Source: Neisseria sp. MVDL19-042950
GTDB taxonomy: Bacteria > Pseudomonadota > Gammaproteobacteria > Burkholderiales > Neisseriaceae
Direction: 5' to 3'
Assembly (NCBI RefSeq): GCF_030504625.1
Contig: NZ_JAUKWH010000009.1
Span: 1 to 64,000 of the forward strand
DNA: 64,000 bases
Part shown: one piece after another, positions 1 through 8,733 of the stretch
How the letters are laid out: each line of letters opens with the position of its first letter
How positions within the stretch are numbered: the first letter of the stretch is position 1
Position numbers and translations under genes: made by a program
Notes under the pieces: generated by a model
Told to the model about the DNA's origin: nothing
Databases searched by the model: none
Seen by the model: the letters and a program-made list of their open reading frames with translations, nothing else

Positions 1-1161
1 GGAACCACGCATTTCGAGTACGACAAACTGGGCAGAATCACCCAAGCGGGCAACGAACGCTTCGCCTTCGACCCCGCGCACAATATCCTGTCCACTAACA
101 GTCAAACCGTTTCAGACGGCCTCAACCCCGTTACCGACAACCGCGTTAAACACTACAACGGCATCAGCTATTACTACGATGACCTCGGCAACCTGATTCA
201 TCGCGAACTGCCAAACGGCGAAGTACAGAACTATTTCTACGATTTGCACGACCAATTGATTAAAATAGAAATCTTTAAGAAAGATGGGGTGAAAGAAACT
301 TGGGCTTACCGCTATGATGCTTTGGGCAGACGAATCGGCAAAGGCCGTCTGAAAATGGAGAACGCTAACGAAGTTTCAGACAGGCATTCAGCAAACAATG
401 CCTGTCTGAATACACCGAACGGCAAAGATATTTTAGACAGCGAAATTGCCTTCCTATGGGACGGCAGCCATCTGTTACAGGAACACAATTCAGACGGCCT
501 ATATACCTATATTTATACCGACCAAGATTCTTACGAGCCGCTGGCGCAAATCTTCAACCGGACACACACAGAAGAAACCAAACAAAGTATCAATTATTTC
601 CATTGCGACCAAATCGGTATTCCGCGCGAGATGACCGATAAGGATGGCAATTTATTGTGGTTTGGGGATTATTACGGTTGGGGTAAGCTGAAGAGCGAAA
701 CCAACATAACGGAAACAGCTCATCAGCCGTTTAGGTTACAGAATCAGTATTGCGACCAAGAGACCGGGTTGCATTACAACTTCTTTAGGTATTACGAACC
801 TGATGCGGGTCGGTTTGTTAATCAGGATCCGATTGGGTTGTGGGGTGGGGAGAATTTTTATCAGTTTGCTCTTAATCCTCAAAAATGGATTGACCCACTG
901 GGACTTGCTCATGTTCCTGCTCCCTCTTCTCTTCCCGGTTTTCCAACGGCAGCCAAGGTTAAAGCTAAAACTCCCGTACAAGGAGGGGGTGGATTAAGAA
1001 AACGTTGGAAACTTCCTAGTGGTTGTATTCTCGAATGGGATTCTCAGCATGGAGAGGTTGAAATGTACGATAAGACAGGAAAAAAACACCTTGGCGCATT
1101 TGATCCCAAAACTGGCAAACAAATAAAAGACCCCATCAAAGGCAGAAAGGTTAAACCATGA
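1..1161 (+). CDS. Rhs polymorphic toxin, C-terminal part, with colicin E3-like rRNase tip (5' truncated by window)
   Basis: The frame is open from base 1, so only the last 386 residues are seen and the true start lies upstream. Up to about base 905 it is Rhs core with YD-type repeats, ending in the conserved boundary NPQKWIDPLGL. The last ~84 residues are a different module: a GGGGLRKRW stretch, then EWDSQHGEVE (W codon at 1036), then HLGAFDPKTGKQ. This is the signature of the colicin E3/cloacin 16S rRNase domain, where the Asp, His and second Glu of DSQHGExE are catalytic; all three are present. In that family the enzyme cuts 16S rRNA in the decoding centre. Delivery by the Rhs shell, probably through a secretion system, is inferred. 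Its stop overlaps the immunity gene by four bases. DUS lie in frame at 111, 342 and 489. Confidence 0.9.
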   Translation, partial: GTTHFEYDKLGRITQAGNERFAFDPAHNILSTNSQTVSDGLNPVTDNRVKHYNGISYYYDDLGNLIHRELPNGEVQNYFYDLHDQLIKIEIFKKDGVKETWAYRYDALGRRIGKGRLKMENANEVSDRHSANNACLNTPNGKDILDSEIAFLWDGSHLLQEHNSDGLYTYIYTDQDSYEPLAQIFNRTHTEETKQSINYFHCDQIGIPREMTDKDGNLLWFGDYYGWGKLKSETNITETAHQPFRLQNQYCDQETGLHYNFFRYYEPDAGRFVNQDPIGLWGGENFYQFALNPQKWIDPLGLAHVPAPSSLPGFPTAAKVKAKTPVQGGGGLRKRWKLPSGCILEWDSQHGEVEMYDKTGKKHLGAFDPKTGKQIKDPIKGRKVKP

Positions 1162-1403
1162 AAAAAATCATAAGATTTATATCAAAATTCGAAAAATTTG
1201 GGGAAGAATTCATTGGAGTTTTAAATTTTAAAAATGAACCATCTCTTGAATTTTTGCAAACAATTTTCAATGAAACTGGTCCGATGTACGAAGAATATTG
1301 GATAACAAAAGAAATTGCAGAAATAATTGAGCCTTATTTAGATGAAAAGTTGGAAATAAATAAATATGACTACTTTTTGTCTTGTGAGGAAAATATCGTG
1401 TAA
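1158..1403 (+). CDS. Colicin E3-type immunity protein
   Basis: Eighty-one residues, acidic and AT-rich, starting at an ATGA overlap with the stop of the upstream rhs gene. Length and order of features match colicin E3/E6 immunity proteins (about 84 residues): an N-terminal strand with Phe-Lys, then the region YWITKEIAEIIEPYLDEKL, which aligns with the FDVIAEWVPLLQPYF stretch of ImE3, then a final strand around YDYFLSC. In the family the protein binds the nuclease domain and blocks access to the ribosome. Its position directly after an E3-like toxin tip supports the same role here. There is no signal peptide, so it should act in the cytoplasm. Confidence 0.8.
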   Translation: MKKIIRFISKFEKFGEEFIGVLNFKNEPSLEFLQTIFNETGPMYEEYWITKEIAEIIEPYLDEKLEINKYDYFLSCEENIV

Positions 1404-1423
1404 TAGTATGCATTTAAAGTTGA

Positions 1424-2476
1424 GAAAATGCTTTCCTCAAACGCAGCTACGGCTACGACAAAACCGGCAACCTGCTCCACAGCAGCGACCAGCGGACAGG
1501 AACCACGCATTTCGAGTACGACAAACTGGGCAGAATCACCCAAGCGGGCAACGAACGCTTCGCCTTCGACCCCGCGCACAATATCCTGTCCACCAACGGC
1601 CAAACCGTTTCAGACGGCCTCGAAGACGTTACCGAGTTTGTATGGAGCGGCAGCCATTTGGTTCAAGAAATGTACGGCAACGGCAGATATACCTATATCC
1701 ACACCGACCAAGACAGTTACGAACCGCTGGCGCAAATTCACAGCCACACCGATACGGACGGCGAAAGCAGACAGGAAATCAATTATTTCCACTGCGACCA
1801 AATCGGCATTCCCCGCGAAATGACCGATAGGGACGGCAATCTGATATGGTTCGGGGAGTATGATGCTTGGGGTAAATTAACCAAAGAGACCAATGTAACA
1901 GGTACAACGCACCAGCCGTTCAGGTTGCAGAATCAGTATTGCGACAGCGAAATCAGGCTGCATTACAATTTCTTCCGGTATTACGATCCTGATGTGGGGC
2001 GGTTTGTGAATCAGGATCCGATTGGGTTGTGGGGTGGGGATAATTTTTATTCTTTTGCTCCTAATACAACTGCTTGGGTGGATTGGTTAGGTTGGATAAT
2101 TGTTTACAGAGCATTAAACTCAAGTGAAATTGCGGATGTTATTGCCGGAAAAGGTATCTCTAGACCAACACCTGCCCACAAAACCACTCCAACACAGCAT
2201 ATTAGCGGTACAAAACACTCAAGAGATCCTTGGATATCTACAACTCGTTGTGAAAAAACAGCTAAAGAAAAATATGCACCAAATGATGATGGTAATCCGA
2301 GCCCTGTCATAAGAATTGATACCGATAAAATACCTAAAGAAAACATTCTAGATGTTTCCACTCCTGAAAAAGCCTCTTCCCTTGGAACTCCGTTTGCAAG
2401 AAATGCCGCTGCCGCAGACCAAGAAGTTCTAATTAAAGGTAATATTCCTGCAACTGCTATTACACTATTAACATGA
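1424..2476 (+). pseudogene. Displaced rhs tip without start: core plus ADP-ribosyltransferase-like toxin domain
   Basis: The frame opens after a stop at 1421-1423. It begins mid-core (RSYGYDKTGNLLHSS from about 1442) and the first in-frame ATG is at 1658 with no ribosome site, so this is a silent cassette, not a full gene. The core runs to about 2095 and is nearly identical to the other copies. The tip that follows (about 125 residues) begins VYRALNSSE, then has DPWISTT, then QEVLIKG near the C-terminus. A first Arg, a central S-T-T and a late Glu before a hydrophobic strand fit R-S-E clade ADP-ribosyltransferase toxins. That assignment is by motif only. A stop codon overlapping the next ATG links it to the putative immunity gene. 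One DUS is in frame at 1609. Confidence 0.75.
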
Positions 2477-2493
2477 ATTTAAGGATATTTAAA

Positions 2494-2820
2494 ATGGAAA
2501 ATATATTATTAGATTTACTTAAAAATAATAATTTCATAAATCAACTAAGGCAAAACATGGTATTTGATGAAACATCATACCAAGATTTATTAAATATTCT
2601 TGAAAAATTAAAAATTCATTTAAAAAATAAAGATGTAATTAAAAAAGAACTAGCTGCTTACCTATATGAAATACCTAAAATAGTTTTCATCTGGCATCAA
2701 AACTTAAGCAATGACTTAAATTATAAAAATAAAATTATAATCAATCAATTAGAGGATGCTTGGGTAGAATTAGATGCCCTTATTGGAGAAGATATTTTAT
2801 GGAGGACTGAATCTACATAG
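2494..2820 (+). CDS. Putative immunity protein for the ART-like Rhs tip
   Basis: I do not recognise the family. It is 108 residues, helical, rich in Asn, Lys and Leu, AT-rich, with no signal peptide or membrane segment. I chose the ATG at 2494 because AAGGA lies eight bases upstream; an ATG at 2473 overlapping the toxin stop (ATGA) is the alternative and adds seven residues. Placement right after a toxin tip with no gap is the typical position of a cognate immunity gene. Its TAG stop is followed at once, in the same frame, by rhs core sequence of the next cassette, which marks a recombination junction. Confidence 0.65.
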   Translation: MENILLDLLKNNNFINQLRQNMVFDETSYQDLLNILEKLKIHLKNKDVIKKELAAYLYEIPKIVFIWHQNLSNDLNYKNKIIINQLEDAWVELDALIGEDILWRTEST

Positions 2821-4587
2821 ATAGCAGTAGCCGAAAGCGGTTTCGACCACAAACTGACCGCCTACTATTACAACGCCGGTAACGAACTGGTGCAGCAAAG
2901 CGAATACGGCACACTCGACATTCCTGCCGAAAAGAATCTTTCAGACGGCCTCAAAGACCATACCGCATTGATTGTGAGCGAATACGGCCGTGATAACTTA
3001 GGCCGTCTGAAACATATTCTTGCCAGACACACCGACGGCAGCATTGGGCAACGCACTTACCACTATGATTCAAACAGCAACCTAGTACGCGCAGCCATAC
3101 CGAACCACAGCACAGCCTTTGACTACAATCCCAATGGCGGCATTATCGGCGAATACGCCCTGAAACTTCCCACAGCGCAGGAATGCACTGCCCTAGCTTT
3201 GCCCGAATTGGATTGGCAAATCCCCGAACACGATATGTTTCTGCTCGGCAAAAGTGCCGACATCCGTTATTTCTATGATGCAAACGGAAACCGCACCGTT
3301 ACCGAACTTCCCGACGGCCAACGCATCCATCACTTATATTACGGCAGCGGGCATCTTCACAGCATTATGCTGGACGACACCGTTATCGCCGACATCGAAC
3401 GCGACAAGTTACACCGTGAAATCCAAAGGACACAAGGAGCCTTAACCAGCCGCTACGAATTGGATCCGCTGGGCCGTCTGAAAAAACAGATAGCCGCACT
3501 CAACGGCCTGTCTGAAAGCGGCAAAGCTGCCGTAGGGGCGGGTTACATACCCGCCCGCACTCCCGCCCAAACCGCAGTCAAACGCAGTTACGGCTACGAC
3601 AAAACCGGCAACCTTATCCATTCGACAGACCAAAGAAGCGGTACAGTACATTACGAATATGACCCGTTGGGGCAAATCAAAAAAGCGAGCAACGAACTGT
3701 TCGCCTTCGACTCCGCACACAACATTATCGACAGCTACGAACACAAAGTACACGACAACCGCCTTGCCGAATACGGCGGCGCAAAATTCTTTTACGACGC
3801 ATTCGGCAACACCGTACACAAAGAATTTGCCGACGGAGAAACCCAAAACCTGTATTACGATGTCTTCCACCAGCTTGTAAAAGTGGAAACCTTCAAACAC
3901 AATCCCGAAACAGGAGAATGGGTAAAAGGGACATGGCTGTTTGATTATGACGCGTTGGGTCACAGAATCAGTAAAGGCCGTCTGAAAAACGGCGGGCAAA
4001 TTTCAGACGGCCTCGAAGACGTTACCGAGTTTATATGGAGTGGCAGCCGTTTGGTTCAAGAAGTGTACGGCAACGGCAGATATACCTATATCCACACCGA
4101 CCAAGACAGTTACGAACCACTGGCGCAAATTCACAGCTACACCGATACGGATGGCGAAAGCAAACAGGAAATCAATTATTTCCACTGCGACCAAATCGGT
4201 ATTCCCCGCGAAATGACCGACAAGGACGGCAATCTGATATGGTTCGGCGAATACGACGCTTGGGGCAAATTAACCAAAGAGACCAACGTAACGGGAAGGG
4301 CGCACCAGCCGTTCAGGTTGCAGAACCAGTATTGCGACAGCGAAATTAGGCTGCATTACAATTTCTTCCGTTATTACGATCCTGATGTGGGTAGGTTTGT
4401 TAATCAAGATCCGATTGGGTTGTGGGGTGATGATAACTTCTACACTTTTGCTCCGAATGCACAAGATTGGATTGATCCCCTTGGGTTAAAAAAGAAATCC
4501 TCTTCCCGTAAACCAAAATTTGTTTCTACAAAATCAACAGGAAGAACCAAGCCAAGAAATCGACTAGAAAGCAAAATAATGGATTAA
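2821..4587 (+). pseudogene. Displaced rhs core and tip, toxin domain cut by in-frame TAA
   Basis: The rhs reading frame starts directly after the stop of the preceding immunity gene, mid-repeat (AESGFDHKLTAYYYNAG), with no proper start; a start near 2890 is possible but lacks a clear ribosome site. It is the longest core copy in the window, about 550 residues of YD repeats ending in the boundary DWIDPLGL near 4488. The tip then runs only 32 residues (KKKSSSRKPKF to SKIMD) before TAA at 4585-4587. The same frame continues as 60 further residues that look like the rest of the domain. Without a start and with the stop it is unlikely to make a toxin. DUS at 2940, 3000, 3975 and 4002 read as GRLK or SDGL. 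Confidence 0.75.
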
Positions 4588-4770
4588 GTGAAAAAACACC
4601 CTGAAAAAGGAGATGTTCTTATTGATGAAAGCCAGATAAAAGATAGGTGTTATGCAGGAAAAGGATGGAATAAAATGGAGCAAAAAGTAGATGGTGTGAC
4701 AGTTCACTATATGGCAAGATTTGATCCTAAAGGGAAAATGAGCCATGTTACTGACTTTAAATTTAAGTGA
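4588..4770 (+). CDS. Distal fragment of the interrupted Rhs toxin tip
   Basis: Sixty codons in the same frame as the upstream rhs cassette, separated from it by a single TAA and beginning with GTG. No ribosome site supports independent initiation, so it is most simply the C-terminal part of the broken toxin. It contains VLIDESQIKDRCYAGKGW, a central VHYM and ends in VTDFKFK. An ending of this kind is common in small Rhs/CDI tip domains, but I cannot name the family or activity. The stop overlaps a GTG start of the next small ORF by four bases. Confidence 0.5.
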   Translation: MKKHPEKGDVLIDESQIKDRCYAGKGWNKMEQKVDGVTVHYMARFDPKGKMSHVTDFKFK

Positions 4771-5117
4771 TTAAATATTTTATGAATAAATTTGTTTATA
4801 AAAATAGCTCTTTAGCTTCTCAACATTGGGAATTTTGTAATAAAGAAAAACTCCCGTTTATTACAATAAACTCTCTTGATAAATATTATAGTGAAATTTT
4901 CTATGATATAACTGATATTACTAATAATTTAGAAGAAATTTCAGAGTCTGTGAAAGAGATCTTTTCATTTTATAATAAATTTTTCTGCATGCCTGGATAC
5001 ATTACAGAAAAATATAACGATCAGTATTATTACTTTGAATTTCCCGTTCAAAAAGATCATGCTGAGTTTATTGCCAATCAATTATTTGATTATCTGCATA
5101 ATCAGATTTCACCATAA
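4767..5117 (+). CDS. Putative immunity protein for the interrupted Rhs tip
   Basis: A 116-residue protein, AT-rich and rich in Tyr, Phe, Asn and acidic residues, with no signal peptide. The GTG at 4767 overlaps the toxin-fragment stop (GTGA); an ATG at 4782 is an alternative start five codons in, and neither has a strong ribosome site. I do not recognise the family. Position, size and composition are those of an Rhs/CDI immunity gene. Its frame is intact while the neighbouring toxin is broken, consistent with selection or recent decay acting on the toxin only. Confidence 0.6.
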   Translation: MIKYFMNKFVYKNSSLASQHWEFCNKEKLPFITINSLDKYYSEIFYDITDITNNLEEISESVKEIFSFYNKFFCMPGYITEKYNDQYYYFEFPVQKDHAEFIANQLFDYLHNQISP

Positions 5118-5132
5118 TAAAAACTTCAATAA

Positions 5133-6857
5133 CCCGTCGGCGAAACCAACACCTCGCTACTTTCAGACGGCCTTAAAGACAAAACCCCGCTCAGAATCAC
5201 CGAGTTCCAACGCGACATCTTAGGCCGTCTGAAACACACCCTTGCCCATGACAACAAAGGCAACATTCAGGAAACCGCTTATCATTACGACCTTAACGGC
5301 AACCTCGTGCGTGCCGCCAACCAACACAGCATTACCTGTTTCGACTACAACCCCAACGGTCAACTCATCGGCCAGCACCATTGGAAGGTACAGACTAAAG
5401 AAGAGAACGCCCGAAACGGCCTGATAGACACCGACTGGCGCGACCCGCAGTACGATATGCTGTTCCAACCGATTACCGACAGCATCCACTACCATTACGA
5501 CTTCAACGGCAACCGCACCACCACCGTACTGCCCGACGGCCGCCAAATCAACTACCTGTATTACGGCAGCGGCCACCTGCACCAAATCAACCTCGACGGC
5601 GAAGTCATCAGCGACATCGAACGCGACAAACTGCACCGCGAAATCCAAAGGACACAGGGTGCCTTAACCAGCCGCTACGAACTAGACCCGCTAGGCCGTC
5701 TGAAAAAACAGATTGCCGCACTCAACGGCCTGTCTGAAAGCGGCAAAGGCAAAAGCAAAGTAGCGGCGGGTTACGGCCAAACCGCCGTCAAACGCAGCTA
5801 CGGCTACGACAAAACCGGCAACCTGCTCCACAGCAGCGACCAGCGGACGGGAACCACGCATTTCGAATACGACAAACTCGGCCAACCCCTGAAAGTGCAA
5901 AACCAAACCTTTGCCTTCGACCCAGCCTACAACCTGATTAACGAATACGGAGAGCAGGTAAAAGACAACCGCATTGCGGCTTACAACAGCATAAAATTCT
6001 TCTACGACGACTTCGGCAACACCATCCACAAAGAACATTCGGACGGCAGCACCCAAAACCTACATTACGACTTGTTCGACCGTTTGGTTAAAGTGGAAAC
6101 GTTTAAGAAGAACGCAGAAACAGGGGAGTGGGACAAAGAAGTTTGGGCATTTGAATACGATGCGTTGGACAGAAGAACCACCAAATACCGTGAACTTTCA
6201 GACGGCCTCAAAGCGGACAGAACAGACTTTATATGGGACGGCAGCCGCCTGCTTCAGGAACAAAATTCAGACGGCCTCTACACCTATCTCTACACCGATG
6301 TAGACAGCTATGAACCGCTGGCACAAATTCACAACTATACAAACACGGAAAGCGAAAGCAAACAGGAAATCAATTATTTCCACTGCGACCAAATCGGCAT
6401 ACCGAGAGAAATGACTGATAAAAACGGTAAGCTGCTTTGGTTAGGTGAGTATGATGCTTGGGGCAAATTAACCGAAGAAACCAACGTAACGGGAACCGCG
6501 CACCAGCCGTTCAGATTACAGAACCAGTATTGCGACAGTGAAATCCGGCTGCATTACAATTTCTTCCGTTATTACGACCCTGATGTGGGTAGATTTGTGA
6601 ATCAGGATCCGATTGGGTTAGCTGGCGGGGTAAATTTTTATTTATTTGCTTTTAATGTTCAAGAGTGGGTTGATCCATTAGGATTAATTTCTCAAAAAAT
6701 CAACTTTCAACGAGTCGTTTCATATAGAAGAGGCAGGATGTCTGTATTGAAGCATATTTTGAAAAGGCATCGAGCTTCTTCAGAGTATAGTGATGTAAGT
6801 AAGTTTGATACTGATAGCGCTAAAAAAAATAAAAAAAATTATCCGAAAAGGACATAA
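5133..6857 (+). pseudogene. Displaced rhs core and tip, frameshifted in toxin domain
   Basis: The rhs frame opens after a stop at 5130 and begins mid-core (VGETNTSLLSDGLKDK); the first alternative start is a GTG at 5307 without a ribosome site. The core is about 515 residues and ends at the boundary VDPLGL near 6684. The tip begins ISQKINFQRVV and contains VLKHILKRHRASS, then falls out of frame in an A-rich run with two A8 tracts (6822-6829 and 6831-6838), ending at 6857. The downstream +1 frame continues the domain to 6999. DUS at 5162, 5222, 5693, 6197 and 6267 lie in frame as SDGL or GRLK. Confidence 0.75.
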
Positions 6858-6999
6858 GCAGCAAATAGGAACATGCAGTGACTCAAAGGTGGCAACTTTT
6901 GATAGGAATATTGGTAGAGATGCTAATGGAAAACCTACAAATAAACTTCAACTTCATTATGATAGTAAAGGGTTTTTAAGCACAGCTTATCCTGTTTGA
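6805..6999 (+). pseudogene. Out-of-frame C-terminal half of nuclease-like Rhs tip
   Basis: This frame picks up the toxin domain after the A8 tracts: IKKIIRKGHKQQIG, then GRDANGKPTNKLQLHYD, then FLSTAYPV at the end. Joined to the upstream part (HILKRHRASS and SKFDTDSA), the domain is about 110 residues with an early His, a central KF and a final TAYPV. Such an arrangement recalls small RNase-type tips of the BECR or RNase A-like groups of CDI toxins, but I make no firm family call. Removing one A (or an equivalent slip) in either tract would restore one frame. Confidence 0.55.
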
Positions 7000-7018
7000 T
7001 TTGAATAAGGAGATTTTC

Positions 7019-7255
7019 ATGGTAAACCTTCGTGAGCAATTATCAAATGAAATTTATGGAAATAATGCTTATATCGAAAAGATTATAAATTGGTTAAAAA
7101 ATAGTGAAAAAACTGAATTTAATACTAATTTATTTGATTTAGAAGTTTCTGAAGATAAAGTTTATATTTATTCATGCTTAATTGGTAACTTGGACCCAGA
7201 TACTTTAACTATTGATGAATTTTATAATTTTCTTTTAAATTGCCGTATTGCTTGA
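7019..7255 (+). CDS. Putative immunity protein for the nuclease-like Rhs tip
   Basis: A 78-residue acidic protein with no signal peptide. The ATG at 7019 is preceded by AAGGAG at seven bases spacing, the best ribosome site in the array, so I prefer it over an in-frame start at 7001. I do not recognise the family; the ending has an alternation of strand (VYIYSCLIG) and helix (TIDEFYNFLLN). It lies 19 bases after the toxin end and is followed by a hairpin. The good ribosome site suggests it can be translated independently of the broken toxin. Confidence 0.65.
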   Translation: MVNLREQLSNEIYGNNAYIEKIINWLKNSEKTEFNTNLFDLEVSEDKVYIYSCLIGNLDPDTLTIDEFYNFLLNCRIA

Positions 7256-7275
7256 TCAATAGCAACTTTCCCTTT

Positions 7276-7316
7276 GTTGAGGTTGTCTGAAAATAAACCT
7301 TTCAGGCAACCTCAAC
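7276..7316. terminator. Hairpin with variant DUS arms
   Basis: Inverted repeat with arms GTTGAGGTTGTCTGAAA and TTTCAGGCAACCTCAAC around a short A-rich loop. The arms are a diverged DUS (AGGTTGTCTGAA / AGGTTGCCTGAA) unlike the AG-DUS used elsewhere. It probably ends transcription after the fourth immunity gene. Confidence 0.55.
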
Positions 7317-7317
7317 A

Positions 7318-7933
7318 TTGTCAAACAACCACCTGAAACACTACAACGGCATCAGCTATTATTACGACGATTTCGGCAACCTAATTCACCACGAACTGCC
7401 CGACGGCGAAGTGCAAAACTATTTCTACAATTTGCACGATCAACTGATTAAAGTAGAGATCTTCAAAAAAGACAGCACGAAAGAGACATGGGCTTACCGC
7501 TACGATGCTTTGGGCAGACTGGTAAGTAAAGGCCGTCTGAAAGAAAACGGAGATAATGGGCCGCGTTACCCGCTACCAATACAGCAACGAAGGCCAAATC
7601 GAGACCATCGTCCGTCCCGACGGTGCCATGCTGCATTTCGACTACGACGACAGCTACCGCCTCATCCGTAAAAGCGATGCCGAAGGAAACTACGACAGCT
7701 ACACCTACGATGAAGCCGGCAATCTGCTTACCCACACCGACCCGCTCAAACACACCACCCGCTTCAAGTATGCTCTGACCGCCTGACCGCCCATACAGAC
7801 AGCCAAGGCCACACCACCGCGTACGAATACGGCCGAGACGATCTGCCGACGCAAAGAACCTTTCAGATGGCCTCAAAGACCACCCCGCATTGATTGTGGG
7901 CGAGTATAGTTGCGATAACTTAGGCCGTCTGAA
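7318..7933 (+). pseudogene. Chimeric rhs core remnants
   Basis: Three non-adjacent pieces of rhs core are stitched together. Bases 7330-7550 encode the late-core KHYNGISYYYDDFGNL to RLVSKGRLKENG segment. Bases 7556-7786, in another frame, encode an earlier YD repeat block (MGRVTRYQYSNEG to HTTRFKY), which then has a small deletion. Bases 7850-7933 resemble the NLSDGLKDHTALIV to NLGRLKH segment at 2935-3010 of the third cassette. No start, no tip and no immunity gene remain. This is the worn-out end of the array. Confidence 0.7.
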
Positions 7934-7952
7934 ACTTACTTTCAGACGGCCT
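7922..7952. terminator. DUS inverted pair closing the rhs array
   Basis: AGGCCGTCTGAA at 7922 and its complement ending at 7952 form a hairpin. It lies at the right edge of rhs-derived sequence. From here to dtd at 8214 I see no convincing gene. Confidence 0.55.
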
Positions 7953-8213
7953 TAGCTCAAATTCTTTGATAATCCCCCCCTACTCTTCCGACCGCCGGTA
8001 AAATCATTAAGTTATTTTTAATTTTGCCATCCCTCATTTCCATTCACTCATCCGCACCTCGGAGCGTTCGCTGATTACAGCCATGCCCAAACCGTTACTA
8101 AAAACGTTAAAATCAACCGCAAACGTATATCAGCAAACGTTATCTATCCGTGCCGATGATGCCGGTCTGCGGCTGTTTCGGTAAAACCAATCAAACCAAT
8201 GTGAGTGAAATTT

Positions 8214-8675
8214 ATGCGAGCCGTTATTCAGAAAGTAAACCGGGCCGAAGTTAATGTGATTGAAGCGGGCAATAGCGAAACCACCGGCCGTATCCGCCGC
8301 GGTTTTGTTGTGTTGCTCGGCGTATGCCATGAAGATACCGAAGCCGATGCCCGCTATATCGCCGATAAAATCGCCCACCTGCGGATTTTTGAAGACGATG
8401 CGGGCAAGCTGAATTTATCGTTGAAAGACACCGGCGGTGCGGTGTTGCTGGTTTCACAGTTTACGCTGTATGCCGATGCCCGCAACGGCAGGCGGCCTTC
8501 TTTTTCCGATGCGGCCAAGCCCGAACAGGCCAATATGCTTTACGAACAGGTTGCCGCCATGCTCCGGCAGCATGATATTCCAGTCGAAACCGGCCGCTTC
8601 CAAACCCACATGCAGGTTGATTTATGCAACGACGGGCCGGTAACGCTGTTGTTGGCTTCGCAAAAGCTGTTTTAA
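8214..8675 (+). CDS. dtd: D-aminoacyl-tRNA deacylase
   Basis: A 153-residue cytoplasmic enzyme that hydrolyses D-aminoacyl-tRNAs (and Gly mischarged on tRNA-Ala), a proofreading step in translation. Family motifs are clear: MRAVIQKV at the start, [11 protein letters not shown] near residue 80, [10 protein letters not shown], and a C-terminal [15 protein letters not shown] carrying the Gly-Pro dipeptide that excludes L-aminoacyl substrates. Length matches the family (about 145-155). I start at the ATG at 8214; a GTG at 8205 would add three residues. It stands alone between rhs debris and a DUS terminator. Confidence 0.95.
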   Translation: MRAVIQKVNRAEVNVIEAGNSETTGRIRRGFVVLLGVCHEDTEADARYIADKIAHLRIFEDDAGKLNLSLKDTGGAVLLVSQFTLYADARNGRRPSFSDAAKPEQANMLYEQVAAMLRQHDIPVETGRFQTHMQVDLCNDGPVTLLLASQKLF

Positions 8676-8679
8676 TATC

Positions 8680-8710
8680 AGGCCGTCTGAAAATCTTTTT
8701 CAGACGGCCT
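8680..8710. terminator. DUS hairpin after dtd
   Basis: AGGCCGTCTGAA and its complement separated by six bases, immediately after the dtd stop. Confidence 0.65.
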
Positions 8711-8733
8711 CTCCGACTTGAAAAGGATTTGCC

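Noticed and set aside
7500..8000. CRISPR-like spacing of repeated DUS
   Set aside because: DUS are ten to twelve bases, irregularly spaced and found across the genome; no CRISPR repeats or cas genes are seen in the window.
8083..8184. Possible 33-codon ORF upstream of dtd
   Set aside because: No ribosome site and no recognisable product; lies in the dtd promoter region.
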